A DNA stretch of 64,000 bases from Leptolyngbya sp. SIOISBB (GTDB lineage Bacteria > Cyanobacteriota > Cyanobacteriia > Phormidesmidales > Phormidesmidaceae), in NCBI GenBank assembly GCA_010671905.1, contig JAAHII010000001.1, positions 2,852,001 to 2,916,000 on the forward strand. The letters run 5' to 3'. Every line of letters starts with the position of its first letter. Position 1 is the stretch's first letter. Below, piece by piece: positions 17,867 to 34,603 of the stretch. The notes beneath the pieces are model-generated. The model was not told where the DNA came from. It made no database searches and saw nothing but the letters and a program-made list of their open reading frames with translations. The translations under genes were made by a program, and so were the position numbers.

Positions 17867-20461
17867 ATGGCAAATTCCCCTGGGTCGATTCCCCCTTGCA
17901 CTTGGCAACACCCCAGTGGTCAAGACTGGGAGCATCACTATATCGTCCGCTACGCCAGCAATTTGGATGATGGCCCTTGGCACGGTGCCCCTTTGGGTGG
18001 GTTTGGCGCTGGCTGCATCGGGCGATCGCCGCGAGGTGATTTCAATCTCTGGCACTTAGATGGCGGCGAACACATTTTTCAAACGTTTCCTGGCTGTCAA
18101 TTCAGTGTCTTTGAGCAGAGTGGCGATCGCACCCAAGCCTACGCGCTTTCCACAGAAGCCCCTGCAGACGCTTCCCTAGAAACCTGGCAGTGGTACCCCA
18201 AAGAAGTCGGAAGTCAGAAGTCAGAAGTCGGAAGGAATGCAGCAGCAGCGACAAATCAACCCCCAAAAGACTCCCCATCCCCCCATCCCCCCATCTCCTC
18301 TACCCAAACTGGCACCTACCACGCCCTCTACCCTCGCAGTTGGTTCGTCTACCACAACGTTTTCAACGCCGAACTCACTTGTGAGCAACTCTCACCCATT
18401 TGGGCCCACAATTATCAGGAAGCCAGCTATCCCGTCGCTGTCTTCTTGTGGACAGCGCACAACCCCACCAACCAGCCCATTACCCTCAGCCTGATGTTGA
18501 GTTGGCAAAACCTGGTGGGCTGGTTTACTAACACCGAAAAATCGCCAGAAGTTCTCCAGCGAGACGACGGCAGCCCCTATTACGATTACGTCCCAGCCAT
18601 TGGTCAGAGCGTCGGGAATCACAACTCGTTTGTGCAAACGGGGGAAACGCTCGGCTGTTTGATGAATGGCGCTTGGTCACAAATCGGTCGATCACCTCAA
18701 GAAGGCGACGGCAGTTGGGCGATCGCCACCACCGCCCAAGCGCATACAGAATTCTTTTTTCATACCCGATGGGATCCCGCTGGAGATGGCAGCGATCTCT
18801 GGAGTACCTTTGCCCGAGACGGTTCACTCACGAATGAAGCCGCTGATCAGTCAGCCGTAGCAGGCGAACAAGTCGGCTGCGCGATCGCGCTCCGTTTCAT
18901 CCTCCAACCTGGTGAAACGCGGCAACTCCCTATGGCTCTCGCATGGGATTTACCCGTTACCGAATATGCTGCAGGCAAGATCGAATATCGTCGCTACACC
19001 GACTTTTTTGGCCGCGAGGGATGTCATGCTTGGGCGATCGCGCAAACGGCCTTGGCACACTATCAAGCCTGGCAGCAACAAATCGTGGACTGGCAGCAGC
19101 CCATTTTAGATCGAGCGGATTTTCTCGACTGGTTCAAAATGGCGCTCTTTAACGAGTTGTATAACCTGACCAGCGGCGGCACCCTGTGGACGGCGGCCAG
19201 CGACGCCGATCCGGTCGGTCAGTTCGCTGTGTTGGAGTGCATTGACTACCGCTGGTATGAAAGCTTGGATGTCCGCCTGTATGGCGGCTTTGCCACATTG
19301 CTGCTATGGCCCGAGTTAGAAAAAGCCGTGATCCGCGCCTTTGCCCGCGCCATTCCCACGGTGGACGATCGCACCCGCATCATCGGCTACTACTACACCG
19401 TCGGCGAAGCCAATCACTACGCACCTCGTAAGCTCAAGGGTGCCACACCGCATGATTTGGGGGCTCCTAACGAGCAGCCGTTTATCCAAACTAACTACAC
19501 CAGCTACCAAGACTGTAATCAATGGAAGGATCTGCCCAGCGATTTTGTCATTCAGGTCTATCGAGCTTACAAGCTCACAGGGGAGACTGATGTGCAGTTT
19601 TTGGCCGACTGCTGGCCCGCCGTCACCGAAACGCTGAAATATTTGAAACGGTTCGACACCGATAGCGACGGCATCCCTGAAAATGGCGGTGCCCCGGATC
19701 AGACCTTCGATGATTGGCAACTCAAGGGGGTCAGTGCCTACTGCGGCGGTCTGTGGATGGCGGCATTGGAAAGCGCGATCGCGATCGCCGACATTCTGAC
19801 CCAAACTGACATAGCCCCCGGCAACACCCCGATTCTGGTGACGCAGTATCAACGCTGGCTAGAGCAAAGCCGCAACCACTTTCACAAAAAGCTGTGGAAT
19901 GGCCGCTACTATCGCCTTGATACAGGCAGCGGCTCCGACGTGGTGATGGCGGATCAGCTGTGCGGTCAGTTTTGTGCCCGCCTGCTGGGCCTACCTGATT
20001 TAGTGGAACCAGAGTATGTGCAATCGGCCTTGGATGCCATCTACGACGCCTGCTTTGTCAAATTCAATAAATATGCGGCGCAGGCTGCACCACCCAAAAC
20101 CCAAAAATTCGCCGGGGCACAGGCAGGCACATTTCGGTCCGCCCAACCAGATATCGCCATTGGTGCAGCGAATGGCGTCTTACCCAACGGCTCACCGGAA
20201 GATCCCGACGGCACTCACCAACTCGAAGTCTGGACCGGCATCAATTTTGGTCTCGCCACCTTCTTTGCTCAAATGGGGCAGCGCGATCGCGCCTTTGCTA
20301 TTACAGAAGCCGTTATCCAGCAAATCTATACCTATGGACTGCAGTTTCGCACTCCCGAAGCCATTACTGCCTTTGGGACCTTTCGGGCCTGCCACTATCT
20401 CAGACCTTTGGCTATTTGGGGCCTATACGGCATGTTGGCAGAATGGCAGATGGATGATTAG
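17867..20461 (+). CDS. GH116 family (GBA2/non-lysosomal glucosylceramidase-like) glycoside hydrolase
   Basis: PWHGAPLGGFGAGCIGRSPRGDFNLWHL, TLWTAASD, DVRLYGGFATLLLWPELE, NGGAPDQTFDDW, EVWTGINFGLA. Confidence 0.92.
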   Translation: MANSPGSIPPCTWQHPSGQDWEHHYIVRYASNLDDGPWHGAPLGGFGAGCIGRSPRGDFNLWHLDGGEHIFQTFPGCQFSVFEQSGDRTQAYALSTEAPADASLETWQWYPKEVGSQKSEVGRNAAAATNQPPKDSPSPHPPISSTQTGTYHALYPRSWFVYHNVFNAELTCEQLSPIWAHNYQEASYPVAVFLWTAHNPTNQPITLSLMLSWQNLVGWFTNTEKSPEVLQRDDGSPYYDYVPAIGQSVGNHNSFVQTGETLGCLMNGAWSQIGRSPQEGDGSWAIATTAQAHTEFFFHTRWDPAGDGSDLWSTFARDGSLTNEAADQSAVAGEQVGCAIALRFILQPGETRQLPMALAWDLPVTEYAAGKIEYRRYTDFFGREGCHAWAIAQTALAHYQAWQQQIVDWQQPILDRADFLDWFKMALFNELYNLTSGGTLWTAASDADPVGQFAVLECIDYRWYESLDVRLYGGFATLLLWPELEKAVIRAFARAIPTVDDRTRIIGYYYTVGEANHYAPRKLKGATPHDLGAPNEQPFIQTNYTSYQDCNQWKDLPSDFVIQVYRAYKLTGETDVQFLADCWPAVTETLKYLKRFDTDSDGIPENGGAPDQTFDDWQLKGVSAYCGGLWMAALESAIAIADILTQTDIAPGNTPILVTQYQRWLEQSRNHFHKKLWNGRYYRLDTGSGSDVVMADQLCGQFCARLLGLPDLVEPEYVQSALDAIYDACFVKFNKYAAQAAPPKTQKFAGAQAGTFRSAQPDIAIGAANGVLPNGSPEDPDGTHQLEVWTGINFGLATFFAQMGQRDRAFAITEAVIQQIYTYGLQFRTPEAITAFGTFRACHYLRPLAIWGLYGMLAEWQMDD
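18203..18234. repeat. GAAGTCA/GAAGTCGG tandem heptamer repeat inside the GH116 ORF
   Basis: gaagtcggaagtcagaagtcagaagtcggaag, encoding EVGSQKSEVGR. Confidence 0.85.
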
Positions 20462-20512
20462 CTTTGTCCGACTAATGTGACTAGCCGTTTTCTGGCTCTA
20501 CCTTTGCTCACT

Positions 20513-22307
20513 ATGCTCATCTCGCTACGTAAATTCCTCATGGCTGAGGGCACCCGTTGGTCAGATCCGCGGGTCCTGTTTTTGGTATGGCTTGAGCCTA
20601 CTATTCGCGATTTACTATGGCTATTTGGCGCTACAAAACGCTTTTAGCGGACCTTATGTTATCCAAGACGATGCGCGTCAGCATGTTTTCTGGATGCTGC
20701 GGTTCGTTGAGCCCGGAGCCTTTCCCAATGACTTTATGGCTGACTATTACCAGGCCAATGCGCCTATCGGCTATACCTGGCTCTATCGCGTGGCAGCGAC
20801 GCTCGGCCTGCATCCCTACACTTTTAGTAAAATCCTGCCGCCCATTTTGGGACTCCTCGGCACTCATTATTGTTTTCAGCTATCGCTACAGGTGATGCCT
20901 TTGCCCGCAGCCGCATTTAGCAGTACCCTCATGCTCAATCAGAGTCTCTGGATGCGAGACGATTTAATGTCAGGCACGCCACGAGCCTTTTTGTATGTGT
21001 TCTTGCTGGCTTTTCTGGTATACGTCAATCGCCGTGCGATAGTGCCTTGTCTCATCGTGCTGGTCTTGCAGCCACTCATCTATCCCGTGAGTGGGCTGAT
21101 TTCAGCAGCTATTTTAATCGTGCGGTTATTGCGAATTCAAGCCGGACGATTAGTGCTCACATCAGAGCCTCAAGATTACTGGCTATCCGGTCTCGGCCTC
21201 GCCATCTTGGTCACACTGCTAGCGCCGTATGCACTCAGTAGCTCTCCCTACGGACCCACCATCACCCCTGCCGTGGCTCGTACCATGCCAGAATTCCAGC
21301 CAGGGGGAAGATCCGCCTACTTCATCAACAATCCGATCAAATTCTGGTTTGGAGATCGCTCTGGCATTATCCCCACACCGATATTTACCCCACCGACCAT
21401 GGCATTCAGTCTGCTATTTCCCTGGCTCTGGTGGCGATCTCATTCTCCTTGGATAAAACTCATTCGCAACCGCGCAGCCATTTTGCAACAGATGGTCGTG
21501 GCATCCTTTCTCCTGTTCTTCGCGGCTCACATTACTCTGTATACACTTTATTTACCCAGCCGCTACACTCATCACACCATACGTATTCTCTTTGCCCTAA
21601 CCGCCAGCTTTGCCATCTGGATAGTGTTGGATAACCTGCTACAGTTCATCGCCCAACAAACCAGTTCTCAGAGGGCGATATGGCAAAAAGGGATCGCTGG
21701 CATGCTAACCGGTCTCATCACCATTGGCCTGATCGGCTATTCAGAATTCTTAGAAAATTTTCCCGGCCTATTCAACAGTAGTCGTAATGGAGTGGGACCA
21801 GAACTTTACACGTTCTTCCAAGAGACGCCGCCCGACACCATCATTGCCAGCTTGACGAAAGAAACCAGTAACTTGCATGCCTTTACGCAGCGATCACCCT
21901 TGATTTCGCCAGAACTCGGATTACCTTATCACACGGGGTACTACGAACAATTTCGCACGCGAGTCGGTGACTTAATTGAGGCCCAGTACAGTGACGACTT
22001 AGAAGCAGTCCAGGACTTTATTAGACAGTACAACATCGATTTTTGGTTGATCGACGATCAAAGCTTCAGTTCAGAAGCGCTGGCGGAAAATAAATGGTTC
22101 AACCAGCATCGCCCAGAAGCGCAAACTGCGATCACTCGCGTGCAACATAGGCCGACCTCGCTAGTACTAGAACAGGCGAAGTCTGCCTGCACCGTTCTTG
22201 AAACTACGCCCACCGAAAGCGCACAAGCTCAGATATCAGCAAGAGATGCCCAGAAGTTTTGGCTCCTAGATGCCGGTTGCCTGCTGACATTGATACAGAA
22301 CGATTGA
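20513..22307 (+). CDS. Multi-pass membrane protein, conserved cyanobacterial type; N-terminus apparently frameshifted near 20592
   Basis: Many hydrophobic helices in the 20592 frame; an upstream ATG frame (MLISLRKFLMAEGTRWSDPRVLFLVWL) joins to SLLFAIYYGYLALQNAF if one T is removed, completing a TM helix. Confidence 0.65.
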
Positions 22308-22331
22308 CCCACGGCTTGTCGTGCCATAAAA

Positions 22332-22361
22332 AACTGCGGCTTAGAACACTAAGCCGCAGTT
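22332..22361 (-). terminator. Rho-independent terminator of the atp operon
   Basis: AACTGCGGCTTA-gtgttc-TAAGCCGCAGTT followed by a T-run on the minus strand. Confidence 0.9.
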
Positions 22362-22389
22362 AGTTGGTTAGTTGCTTAAACTCGATAGG

Positions 22390-23337
22390 CTAGTTTAGAG
22401 CTTCGGCTCCCCCGACAATTTCGAGAATCTCTTGAGTAATTGCCGCCTGACGAGCTTTGTTGTAATCCAGGGTCAAAGATTTCACTAACTGGCTCGCATT
22501 GTCACTAGCATTATTCATTGCCGTCATCCGAGCCGCCAATTCACTCGCAGCCGCTTCTTGCAAGGCCCGTAAGATTTGATTACTGAAATAAAGTGGTAAC
22601 AGTGCATCCAAGATCTGTACCGGATCCTGCTCAAATAGCATATCTTTCGGCAACATGCGATCTTCAACAGCCACCTTCTCGCGCGCGACATCAATGCGCC
22701 CAGCACGGGTAATCAGCCGGAAGATTTCATCATCTTCTGCCTCAAATCCTTGTGGATCGAGCGGCAACAAGGTTTGTACAACTGGGCGAGAACTCACCAG
22801 AGACACGAACTTGGTGTACACCAGTTCCACCCGGTCTACGGTGCCCGATAAAAAGAGAGACAACAGCTGATCAGCAATTTGAGAGGCTTCATCCGCAGTG
22901 GGAATCTGCTCTAGCTCAGTAAATTTAGTGTCAATCGGCTGATCACGACGTGAAAAGTACTGAACCGCTTTCCGACCGACGAGAACATAGGTGTACTCAA
23001 CATTAGTAGCCGTTAGCTCTTTAGCTCGATTTTCAGCCCGGCGGATAACATTGCCGTTATAACCGCCACACAGGCCACGATCGCCCGAAATGACCAGCAA
23101 GGCCACCTTCTCAACTGGACGATCTTGCAACAACGGCAGATCAATATCCTCAAACTTGAGTCGAGTTTGCAAGCCATGCAGCACTTGCGCTAAGCGATCA
23201 GCAAACGGACGTGTCGCAATCACCTGTTCCTGAGCCCGACGTACTTTAGCTGTCGCCACTAGGCGCATAGCTTCGGTAATCTTTCGAGTATTTTTGACCG
23301 ACTTAATGCGATCGCGAATTGATTTTAGGTTAGCCAT
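22390..23337 (-). CDS. atpC: ATP synthase F1 gamma subunit
   Basis: [37 protein letters not shown]-terminal [31 protein letters not shown]. Confidence 0.98.
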   Translation of the reverse strand: MANLKSIRDRIKSVKNTRKITEAMRLVATAKVRRAQEQVIATRPFADRLAQVLHGLQTRLKFEDIDLPLLQDRPVEKVALLVISGDRGLCGGYNGNVIRRAENRAKELTATNVEYTYVLVGRKAVQYFSRRDQPIDTKFTELEQIPTADEASQIADQLLSLFLSGTVDRVELVYTKFVSLVSSRPVVQTLLPLDPQGFEAEDDEIFRLITRAGRIDVAREKVAVEDRMLPKDMLFEQDPVQILDALLPLYFSNQILRALQEAAASELAARMTAMNNASDNASQLVKSLTLDYNKARQAAITQEILEIVGGAEALN

Positions 23338-23412
23338 TCCTCTACCTTCCTAACCAACGATGCATCTGGGACGGAGCAAGGCATCACGCCCCAGATACGA
23401 ATCCCTCAGACA

Positions 23413-25561
<2,149 letters not shown>

Positions 25562-25566
25562 TAGCC

Positions 25567-26086
25567 TCAATCCTCTAGCAAAGCAATACTTTTTATCGAT
25601 GAGCGCAGTCTGAATATCTGGAGTAAGGCGAGAAGGCAGCTCACTCTCAGCACGCTCCAACGCCAATTGAGAAATGCGCTGCCGTAACTCTCGCATCACC
25701 TTTTCTTGCTGGAAAGCAACATCTTGATCAGCCGCCGCCCGCATTTTCTCAACATCGGCTTTCGCCTGAGTCAGAATTTCATCACTTGCTTTAGTTGCAT
25801 TTTCCTTGGCCGCCGACACAATGTCCTTAGCCTTTGATTGAGCTTGAGCCAAGTTATCCTTTTGTTGTTCTAAAGCTTGCTTCGCCTCGCGCTGACGACG
25901 CTCAGCATCCTGAATAGCTTCTTGAATGGTGGCTCGACGTTCGGATAACGTATTTCCTAAAAACTTGCTACCAAAATAAAACAGCACACCCCAAATAATC
26001 GCTAGGTTAATGAGGTTAGTTTCTAGTACATCAAAGTTCAAACCGAAGCCACCTCCTTCGGTCGCCAGCAGGCCAAGACTAGTCAT
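25567..26086 (-). CDS. atpF: ATP synthase F0 b subunit; canonical C-terminus [11 protein letters not shown] is recovered if one A is removed from the A5 run at 25590-25594
   Basis: [54 protein letters not shown]. Confidence 0.93.
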
Positions 26087-26151
26087 GGTGATACTTCCTA
26101 ACGGACAATGCAATGTAAGTACAGCTAGATTTAAAGAGAGCCAGCTCTCTC

Positions 26152-26646
26152 CTAAGCGACACTCAGCAGTTTGTCAAGCATTTGCTGGGTGAGTGTCGCC
26201 ACCTGCCCCTCCAAAACCTGAAAAGCATCTGCTTTCTGAGCATCAATCTCTTTTTGAATCTGCTCCTTCTGAGCTTGGGCTTCTTGCTGTGCCGCAGCAA
26301 TTTGCTGACCAGCCACTTTTTCAGCCTCAGACTGCGCTTCAGCAATAATCGCTTGGGCCTGCCTACGAGAATTAGCTAACTCTTGTTCATACTGTTGTGC
26401 CAGCTTCTCAGCTTGAGCAGCCTGTTCTTTAGCACCAACAATACTTGAGTTCACATAACCATCGCGCTCATCGATCGCGTCACCCAATGGCTTATAGAAA
26501 ACCTTGTTCAACACCACCGCCAAAATCAAGAACTGAATCGCCATCAAAGGAAGTGTGGCATTGATATCAAAAAGTCCACCACCCTCTTCAGCCGCTAAAA
26601 GCAACATCCAATTCATCGCATTCAAACCTTCAGCGTCATTCCACAA
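26152..26646 (-). CDS. atpG: ATP synthase F0 b' subunit
   Basis: [41 protein letters not shown]; position between atpE and atpF. Confidence 0.96.
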   Translation of the reverse strand: MWNDAEGLNAMNWMLLLAAEEGGGLFDINATLPLMAIQFLILAVVLNKVFYKPLGDAIDERDGYVNSSIVGAKEQAAQAEKLAQQYEQELANSRRQAQAIIAEAQSEAEKVAGQQIAAAQQEAQAQKEQIQKEIDAQKADAFQVLEGQVATLTQQMLDKLLSVA

Positions 26647-26665
26647 AATCTACAAATAACAGAGC

Positions 26666-26703
26666 GTTCTTGATTGAGAAGGTAATGCTCCCCAATCAAG
26701 AAC
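26666..26703 (-). promoter_or_regulatory. Intercistronic hairpin between atpE and the b' gene
   Basis: GTTCTTGATTG ... CAATCAAGAAC, perfect 11-bp stem. Confidence 0.75.
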
Positions 26704-26711
26704 ATCAGCAG

Positions 26712-26966
<255 letters not shown>

Positions 26967-27110
26967 TCAAAGAGTGGATGTTCTACTAAACAACTACAGA
27001 AGTGAACTTGCCATTCGGCTCGCTCGTTAACGTGGTCCCGAGGACCGCCTCGTTGATACCGCGCTTAGAAATCCACGCATCAACCTAGGATCGTCTGGGT
27101 AGTCTGTAAA

Positions 27111-27854
27111 CTACCCATGCTCTTCCTCACCATGGCCTTCCATAGCTTCGCCAATATAAACAGCAGCCAGGGTGGCAAAAATCAATGCCTGGATAGCGCT
27201 GGTAAACAATCCCAAAATCATGACCGGCAAGGGTACAAACAGAGGAACGAGTAATACCAATACTGCCACCACCAGCTCGTCTGCCAATATGTTTCCGAAA
27301 AGACGGAAGCTCAGGGACAAAGGCTTGGTGAAATCTTCTAAAATATTGATGGGCAAGAGGATAGGCGTCGGCTCGATGTAGCGAGCGAAGTATCCTAGGC
27401 CCCGCTTACGAAAACCGGCATAGAAGTACGCCAGAGAAGTTAGCAAGGCAAGCGCCACAGTCGTATTGATGTCATTCGTGGGAGCTGCCAATTCACCTCC
27501 CGGAAGATGAATCAACTTCCAGGGAATCAAAGCACCTGACCAATTAGACACAAAAATGAACAAGAACAATGTCCCTACAAAAGGCACCCAGGGACGATAT
27601 TCTTTCTCGCCAATCTGCCCCTTAGCCAGATCACGAATATACTCCAATGCGTATTCCATGAAGTTTTGGAGACCCGATGGAATGCGCTCGATATTGCGAG
27701 TTGCCAGGACGGAGAACAAGAGCAGCAAAGCAATGACAAACCAAGACGTCAGAAAAACCTGACCATGAATATTCAGGCCTGCGACTTCCCAATAAAAATG
27801 CTGTCCAACTTCCAGCTCAGCCAACAACATCGACATCGGCATAAAATCAATCAT
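27111..27854 (-). CDS. atpB: ATP synthase F0 a subunit
   Basis: [34 protein letters not shown] ... [19 protein letters not shown]. Confidence 0.98.
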   Translation of the reverse strand: MIDFMPMSMLLAELEVGQHFYWEVAGLNIHGQVFLTSWFVIALLLLFSVLATRNIERIPSGLQNFMEYALEYIRDLAKGQIGEKEYRPWVPFVGTLFLFIFVSNWSGALIPWKLIHLPGGELAAPTNDINTTVALALLTSLAYFYAGFRKRGLGYFARYIEPTPILLPINILEDFTKPLSLSFRLFGNILADELVVAVLVLLVPLFVPLPVMILGLFTSAIQALIFATLAAVYIGEAMEGHGEEEHG

Positions 27855-27942
27855 CTCTAACCATTCTTAAGGTTTGCACAAAAAACCTTCCGAAAAAACA
27901 GTGCTACACTCTCATAAACAATTGGGACATTTTTGCTTTTAC

Positions 27943-28374
27943 CTAGTCTCCACTGGGAACAGCAGTCCAAACCGTGTATCCAATAAGAGCAGCCTTGTAA
28001 GTCAAAAAACCCAGAAACACAGGCATTATTTCAAGCTGATTCCATTGACTTGCAACCAAGACCATGGCAGCCACCAGAGCCAATCGACCACTTGATACTC
28101 TAATAGAGTTCGTGCCGATTTGTTCCACGTTTTTTGACAACATCCTCAAGTAAACCACACCTGTGCAAGCGCCTATTAAATAATTCAAGGCAATATGCAA
28201 AGAGTAGGCGAAACAAGTAGCTACAAAGACAATCGCAGAGAAAACTAGGGTTATACCCAGTAGTTGTCTCTGCAGCTTGTAAAAATCCTCCATCGAATCT
28301 TTTTTCGAAGAATCGACTAGAAAACCCTGAGCTTCTGTCGCAATTGACGGTTCAGGAGTTGAGGGAGTCTGCAC
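27943..28374 (-). CDS. atpI: ATP synthase subunit I (Atp1)
   Basis: Small TM protein heading the atp operon upstream of atpB; cyanobacterial Atp1-like pattern. Confidence 0.85.
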   Translation of the reverse strand: MQTPSTPEPSIATEAQGFLVDSSKKDSMEDFYKLQRQLLGITLVFSAIVFVATCFAYSLHIALNYLIGACTGVVYLRMLSKNVEQIGTNSIRVSSGRLALVAAMVLVASQWNQLEIMPVFLGFLTYKAALIGYTVWTAVPSGD

Positions 28375-29856
28375 TTAGCTTATCCGGTCAATTTATGAGG
28401 GTTCGGCTTGAGATCTCAGAAGTTGAGTTGACGCCCAAGCCACAGCAGATCATATCACGGTAACAATCTTTAATTTTTCCGATATTTCCAGATTGGCTAA
28501 AAAATGTATGGGATTTAGCTAGAGCGGTTATTTCGCCTGCTGCCAGCAACCTTTAGAACAACTCAAAGTAAATCGTCCCAGATCCATTGATGCAGACTCG
28601 CGATGGCTTTACGTCATTTTAGTAGTCACCGTTCATGCCAAGTTGTGACCCTAGCTCTAAACAATACAGTTCCTTCAAAGAATCAACCCGCGTCGCTATT
28701 TACGAACCCCTTTCGTCCGCTATCAGGCAGGTGAGCACTATCTGCTTCTTACATGAGCCCTAATCTGAGTCCGAGTAGTGGCCAGCAAATATCAGGCTCT
28801 ACATACAGAGGTATTTTCTCAAGATCGGCAGCGAACAATTGGGCATCCTCCTTAAATCTAGGAGTTATAGACTGCAGCAACTTAGCGCAAAAGAGTTAAA
28901 GACCCATACCTGAGATCGAGCCAACTCAGTTATAAAGAACGCGATCAGTCAGGAGCTTAAGCCTAACGCAGCGGGTCTGCATCGTCCCCAACCAAGTGCT
29001 CAGTTTCAGTCAAGAGCACTCGAGAAGTCTGGAGATGTGAGCCCTAAGTCTTGAAGAGGGCAAAACTCAAAAATTGTGGATTGTCAGTTGTGACGAAAAA
29101 CGCATTGCTGCCCAACAGTTGTGCAACACCCTACCTCAGGAATCTTAGGGGTTGATTCTGAATTTTGCTCAATATGAAACATTGCCAAGCCAAAGGCTGA
29201 TACTAGCCAGAACAGCAAAGCAATGATTCCTTTAACAGGAACTCTCGCAAAAACAGGCAGCCGATCAAAAACAGCTTGCTACTGTCTAGCCGATCTCTTA
29301 GTATATCATGAGGATGCCACCACGACAGACCATAAGTTAGGACGAAGACCATGAACGAAGACAAAAGTCATTCGTGCCGACCAGTGGTTGTTCAGCCCAG
29401 ATCAACAGCCTGACACCAATGTAGTATGCGCCACAATCAGCTCATATCAGCAAGATTCCGAACAACCATGTCTCGCCCCTGCAACATAAAAGTAGTTGTA
29501 TCTAGATCGCCGATCTTTAAAACAGATGCCAATTTTAGCAAGAGCCCACAAAGCCTCCTCAGCCTGACGCCCGCGAACGTTACAGAGCTTTACATCTTTC
29601 TAATTTTTTCGGTCTCAGCCCTGTAGGATGACGACTGGAGATAGAGGCTACTGGTGTTACACAGTTTTTAACATTGCTGAGTTTCTAGCCCAAATCGTTT
29701 TAATGTGAAGTCTGGATTCATCATTACTGTTGGTTGATATCCGAGATTTCTCTATTTCGTTGTTTATTGCTGGACTTTTCGCATGGCTTCGGGATCACCG
29801 TTAATTGCGAGGAACTGGCGCAAACTGTTTTTGAAGGTTGAGTAGGGAGCCGTTGA

Positions 29857-32553
<2,697 letters not shown>

Positions 32554-33052
32554 GCGCCGACGAAAGCCGGATCGCTGGCGACAGATCAAAAAGGGCACTA
32601 CCTGCAAGTAGCCCAACATTGGCTTGATCATCTACTTACAGGCAGCTCTCTTAGATCGCTTCAACATAGCAAGCATCGTTTTAACCTCTAGGCGACGCTT
32701 GTTATTTGAGTGCCTTCAAAAGCCTTATAGCCAAGGTTTTCGAAAAGATGAGGAAGACTATTACAAAATGTTTCGCTCTTCCAAGAAGGCGAGTCTGATA
32801 CCGGACAATAATTCCGGAAGGGCCTGTGTCTCAAAGGTCTGAGAGTGTGCGATTGGTTGTTGCCAACCTTTGGGCTTTTTGACCAGAGTGGCGCAAGAAA
32901 AGCACTCTTGAGTTCACGAGTATGGGCCAAAAATATGAGCCAGTCAGAGTGGGTTATTCACTCTTCCCTAGGGCAGTGGCTGGCAGTTTAGATTCAGTGA
33001 ATACCAGTTCTTTATTCAGTATCTGGTTCCATTTTTCGGAGGAATCCATCCA

Positions 33053-33538
33053 ATGAGCATTGTCACGAAATCCATCGTGAACGCCGATGCAGAGGCTCGT
33101 TACCTCAGCCCTGGCGAATTAGATCGCATCAAGTCCTTTGTGACTTCTGGTGAGAAGCGTCTTCGCATCGCGCAGGTTTTAACCGAATCTCGCGAGCGTA
33201 TCGTCAAGCAAGCTGGTGATCAACTTTTTCAGAAGCGTCCTGATGTTGTTTCCCCCGGCGGAAACGCTTATGGCGAAGAAATGACTGCGACCTGTCTGCG
33301 TGACATGGATTACTATCTGCGTCTGATTACCTATGGTGTCGTTGCAGGAGACGTTACTCCTATCGAAGAGATTGGTCTGGTTGGGGTACGAGAAATGTAC
33401 AACTCTCTCGGTACCAACATTCCCGCAGTTGCAGAATCGGTTCGCTGCATGAAGGCAGTTGCTTCTGGTTTGCTATCTAGCGAAGACGCGGCTGAAGCTT
33501 CCGCTTACTTCGACTATGTCGTGGGCGCAATGCAGTAA
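33053..33538 (+). CDS. apcA: Allophycocyanin alpha subunit
   Basis: [30 protein letters not shown]...; 161 aa, [15 protein letters not shown]. Confidence 0.99.
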   Translation: MSIVTKSIVNADAEARYLSPGELDRIKSFVTSGEKRLRIAQVLTESRERIVKQAGDQLFQKRPDVVSPGGNAYGEEMTATCLRDMDYYLRLITYGVVAGDVTPIEEIGLVGVREMYNSLGTNIPAVAESVRCMKAVASGLLSSEDAAEASAYFDYVVGAMQ

Positions 33539-33596
33539 TGCTGCAGCGTTCAACGGTCGTTTTTAACGCAAGTAAGGACATTTAAGGAAACAAATC

Positions 33597-34082
33597 ATGC
33601 AAGACGCAATTACTGCAGTCATTAATGCTTCTGATGTGCAAGGTAAGTACCTCGATGGTTCTTCATTGGACAAGCTGAAAGCTTACTTCCAAACTGGTGA
33701 ACTGCGCGTTCGGGCAGCCACTTCTATCAGCGCTAATGCTGCTGAAATCGTGAAAGAGGCAGTTGCTAAGTCTCTGCTTTATTCTGATATCACTCGCCCT
33801 GGTGGCAACATGTACACTACTCGTCGCTATGCTGCCTGCATCCGCGACTTGGACTACTATCTGCGTTACTCCACTTACGCCATGTTGGCTGGCGACCCAT
33901 CTATCTTGGATGAGCGTGTGCTGAATGGTTTGAAAGAAACCTATAACTCTCTAGGTGTACCCGTCGGTGCTACTGTCAACGCCATTCAAGCGATGAAAGA
34001 AGTCACTGCTGGCTTGGTTGGTGCTGATGCTGGTAAGGAAATGGGCGTTTACTTCGACTACATTTGCTCTGGCTTGAGCTAA
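33597..34082 (+). CDS. apcB: Allophycocyanin beta subunit
   Basis: [31 protein letters not shown]...; [15 protein letters not shown]. Confidence 0.99.
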   Translation: MQDAITAVINASDVQGKYLDGSSLDKLKAYFQTGELRVRAATSISANAAEIVKEAVAKSLLYSDITRPGGNMYTTRRYAACIRDLDYYLRYSTYAMLAGDPSILDERVLNGLKETYNSLGVPVGATVNAIQAMKEVTAGLVGADAGKEMGVYFDYICSGLS

Positions 34083-34123
34083 GCATAGGTCTCGGTAACT
34101 TCGTCTCTCATTTATGAAATGCG

Positions 34124-34211
34124 CTCCCGCAGAATCTCTGTCTGGGGTGAGTGTTAAGTTTAAGATTTTCTTGGCTTAGCATTGGCTTGAGACACAGCCT
34201 CTCTGCGGGAG
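34124..34211 (+). promoter_or_regulatory. Large intercistronic stem-loop between apcB and apcC
   Basis: CTCCCGCAGA ... TCTGCGGGAG (10-bp perfect stem, about 68-nt loop) followed by ATGTTTT. Confidence 0.65.
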
Positions 34212-34331
34212 ATGTTTTAGGAACTGTCAGTTTTAAGGGACTGTAGACTTTCTGAGTTAAAGTACAATCGTCTGTTAGAACAATTAATTCTTTGCTGTTG
34301 ATCGATTTAGGTTAGGAGAGCTAAATTAGCC

Positions 34332-34535
34332 ATGCGAATGTTTAAGATTACGGCCTGTGTTCCGAGCCAAACTCGCATTCGCACCCAGCGAGAGTTGCAA
34401 AACACCTTTTTCACAAAACTGCTGCCCTACGATAACTGGTTTCGTGAGCAACAGCGCATCCAAAAGATGGGTGGCAAAATTGTTAAAGTTGAAATGGCAA
34501 CTGGCAAGCCCGGTATCAACACTGGGCTACAGTAA
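34332..34535 (+). CDS. apcC: Phycobilisome small core linker (Lc)
   Basis: MRMFKITACVPSQTRIRTQRELQNTFFTKLLPYDNWFREQQRIQKMGGKIVKVEMATGKPGINTGLQ. Confidence 0.98.
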   Translation: MRMFKITACVPSQTRIRTQRELQNTFFTKLLPYDNWFREQQRIQKMGGKIVKVEMATGKPGINTGLQ

Positions 34536-34571
34536 ATTCAAGACTTTTGCTTTGGGTAATGTGAGTGATTT

Positions 34572-34603
34572 AAGTAGGCGTGCATAACTTGCGCCTACTT
34601 TTT
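34572..34603 (+). terminator. Rho-independent terminator after apcC
   Basis: AAGTAGGCG-tgcataacttg-CGCCTACTT followed by TTT. Confidence 0.9.
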
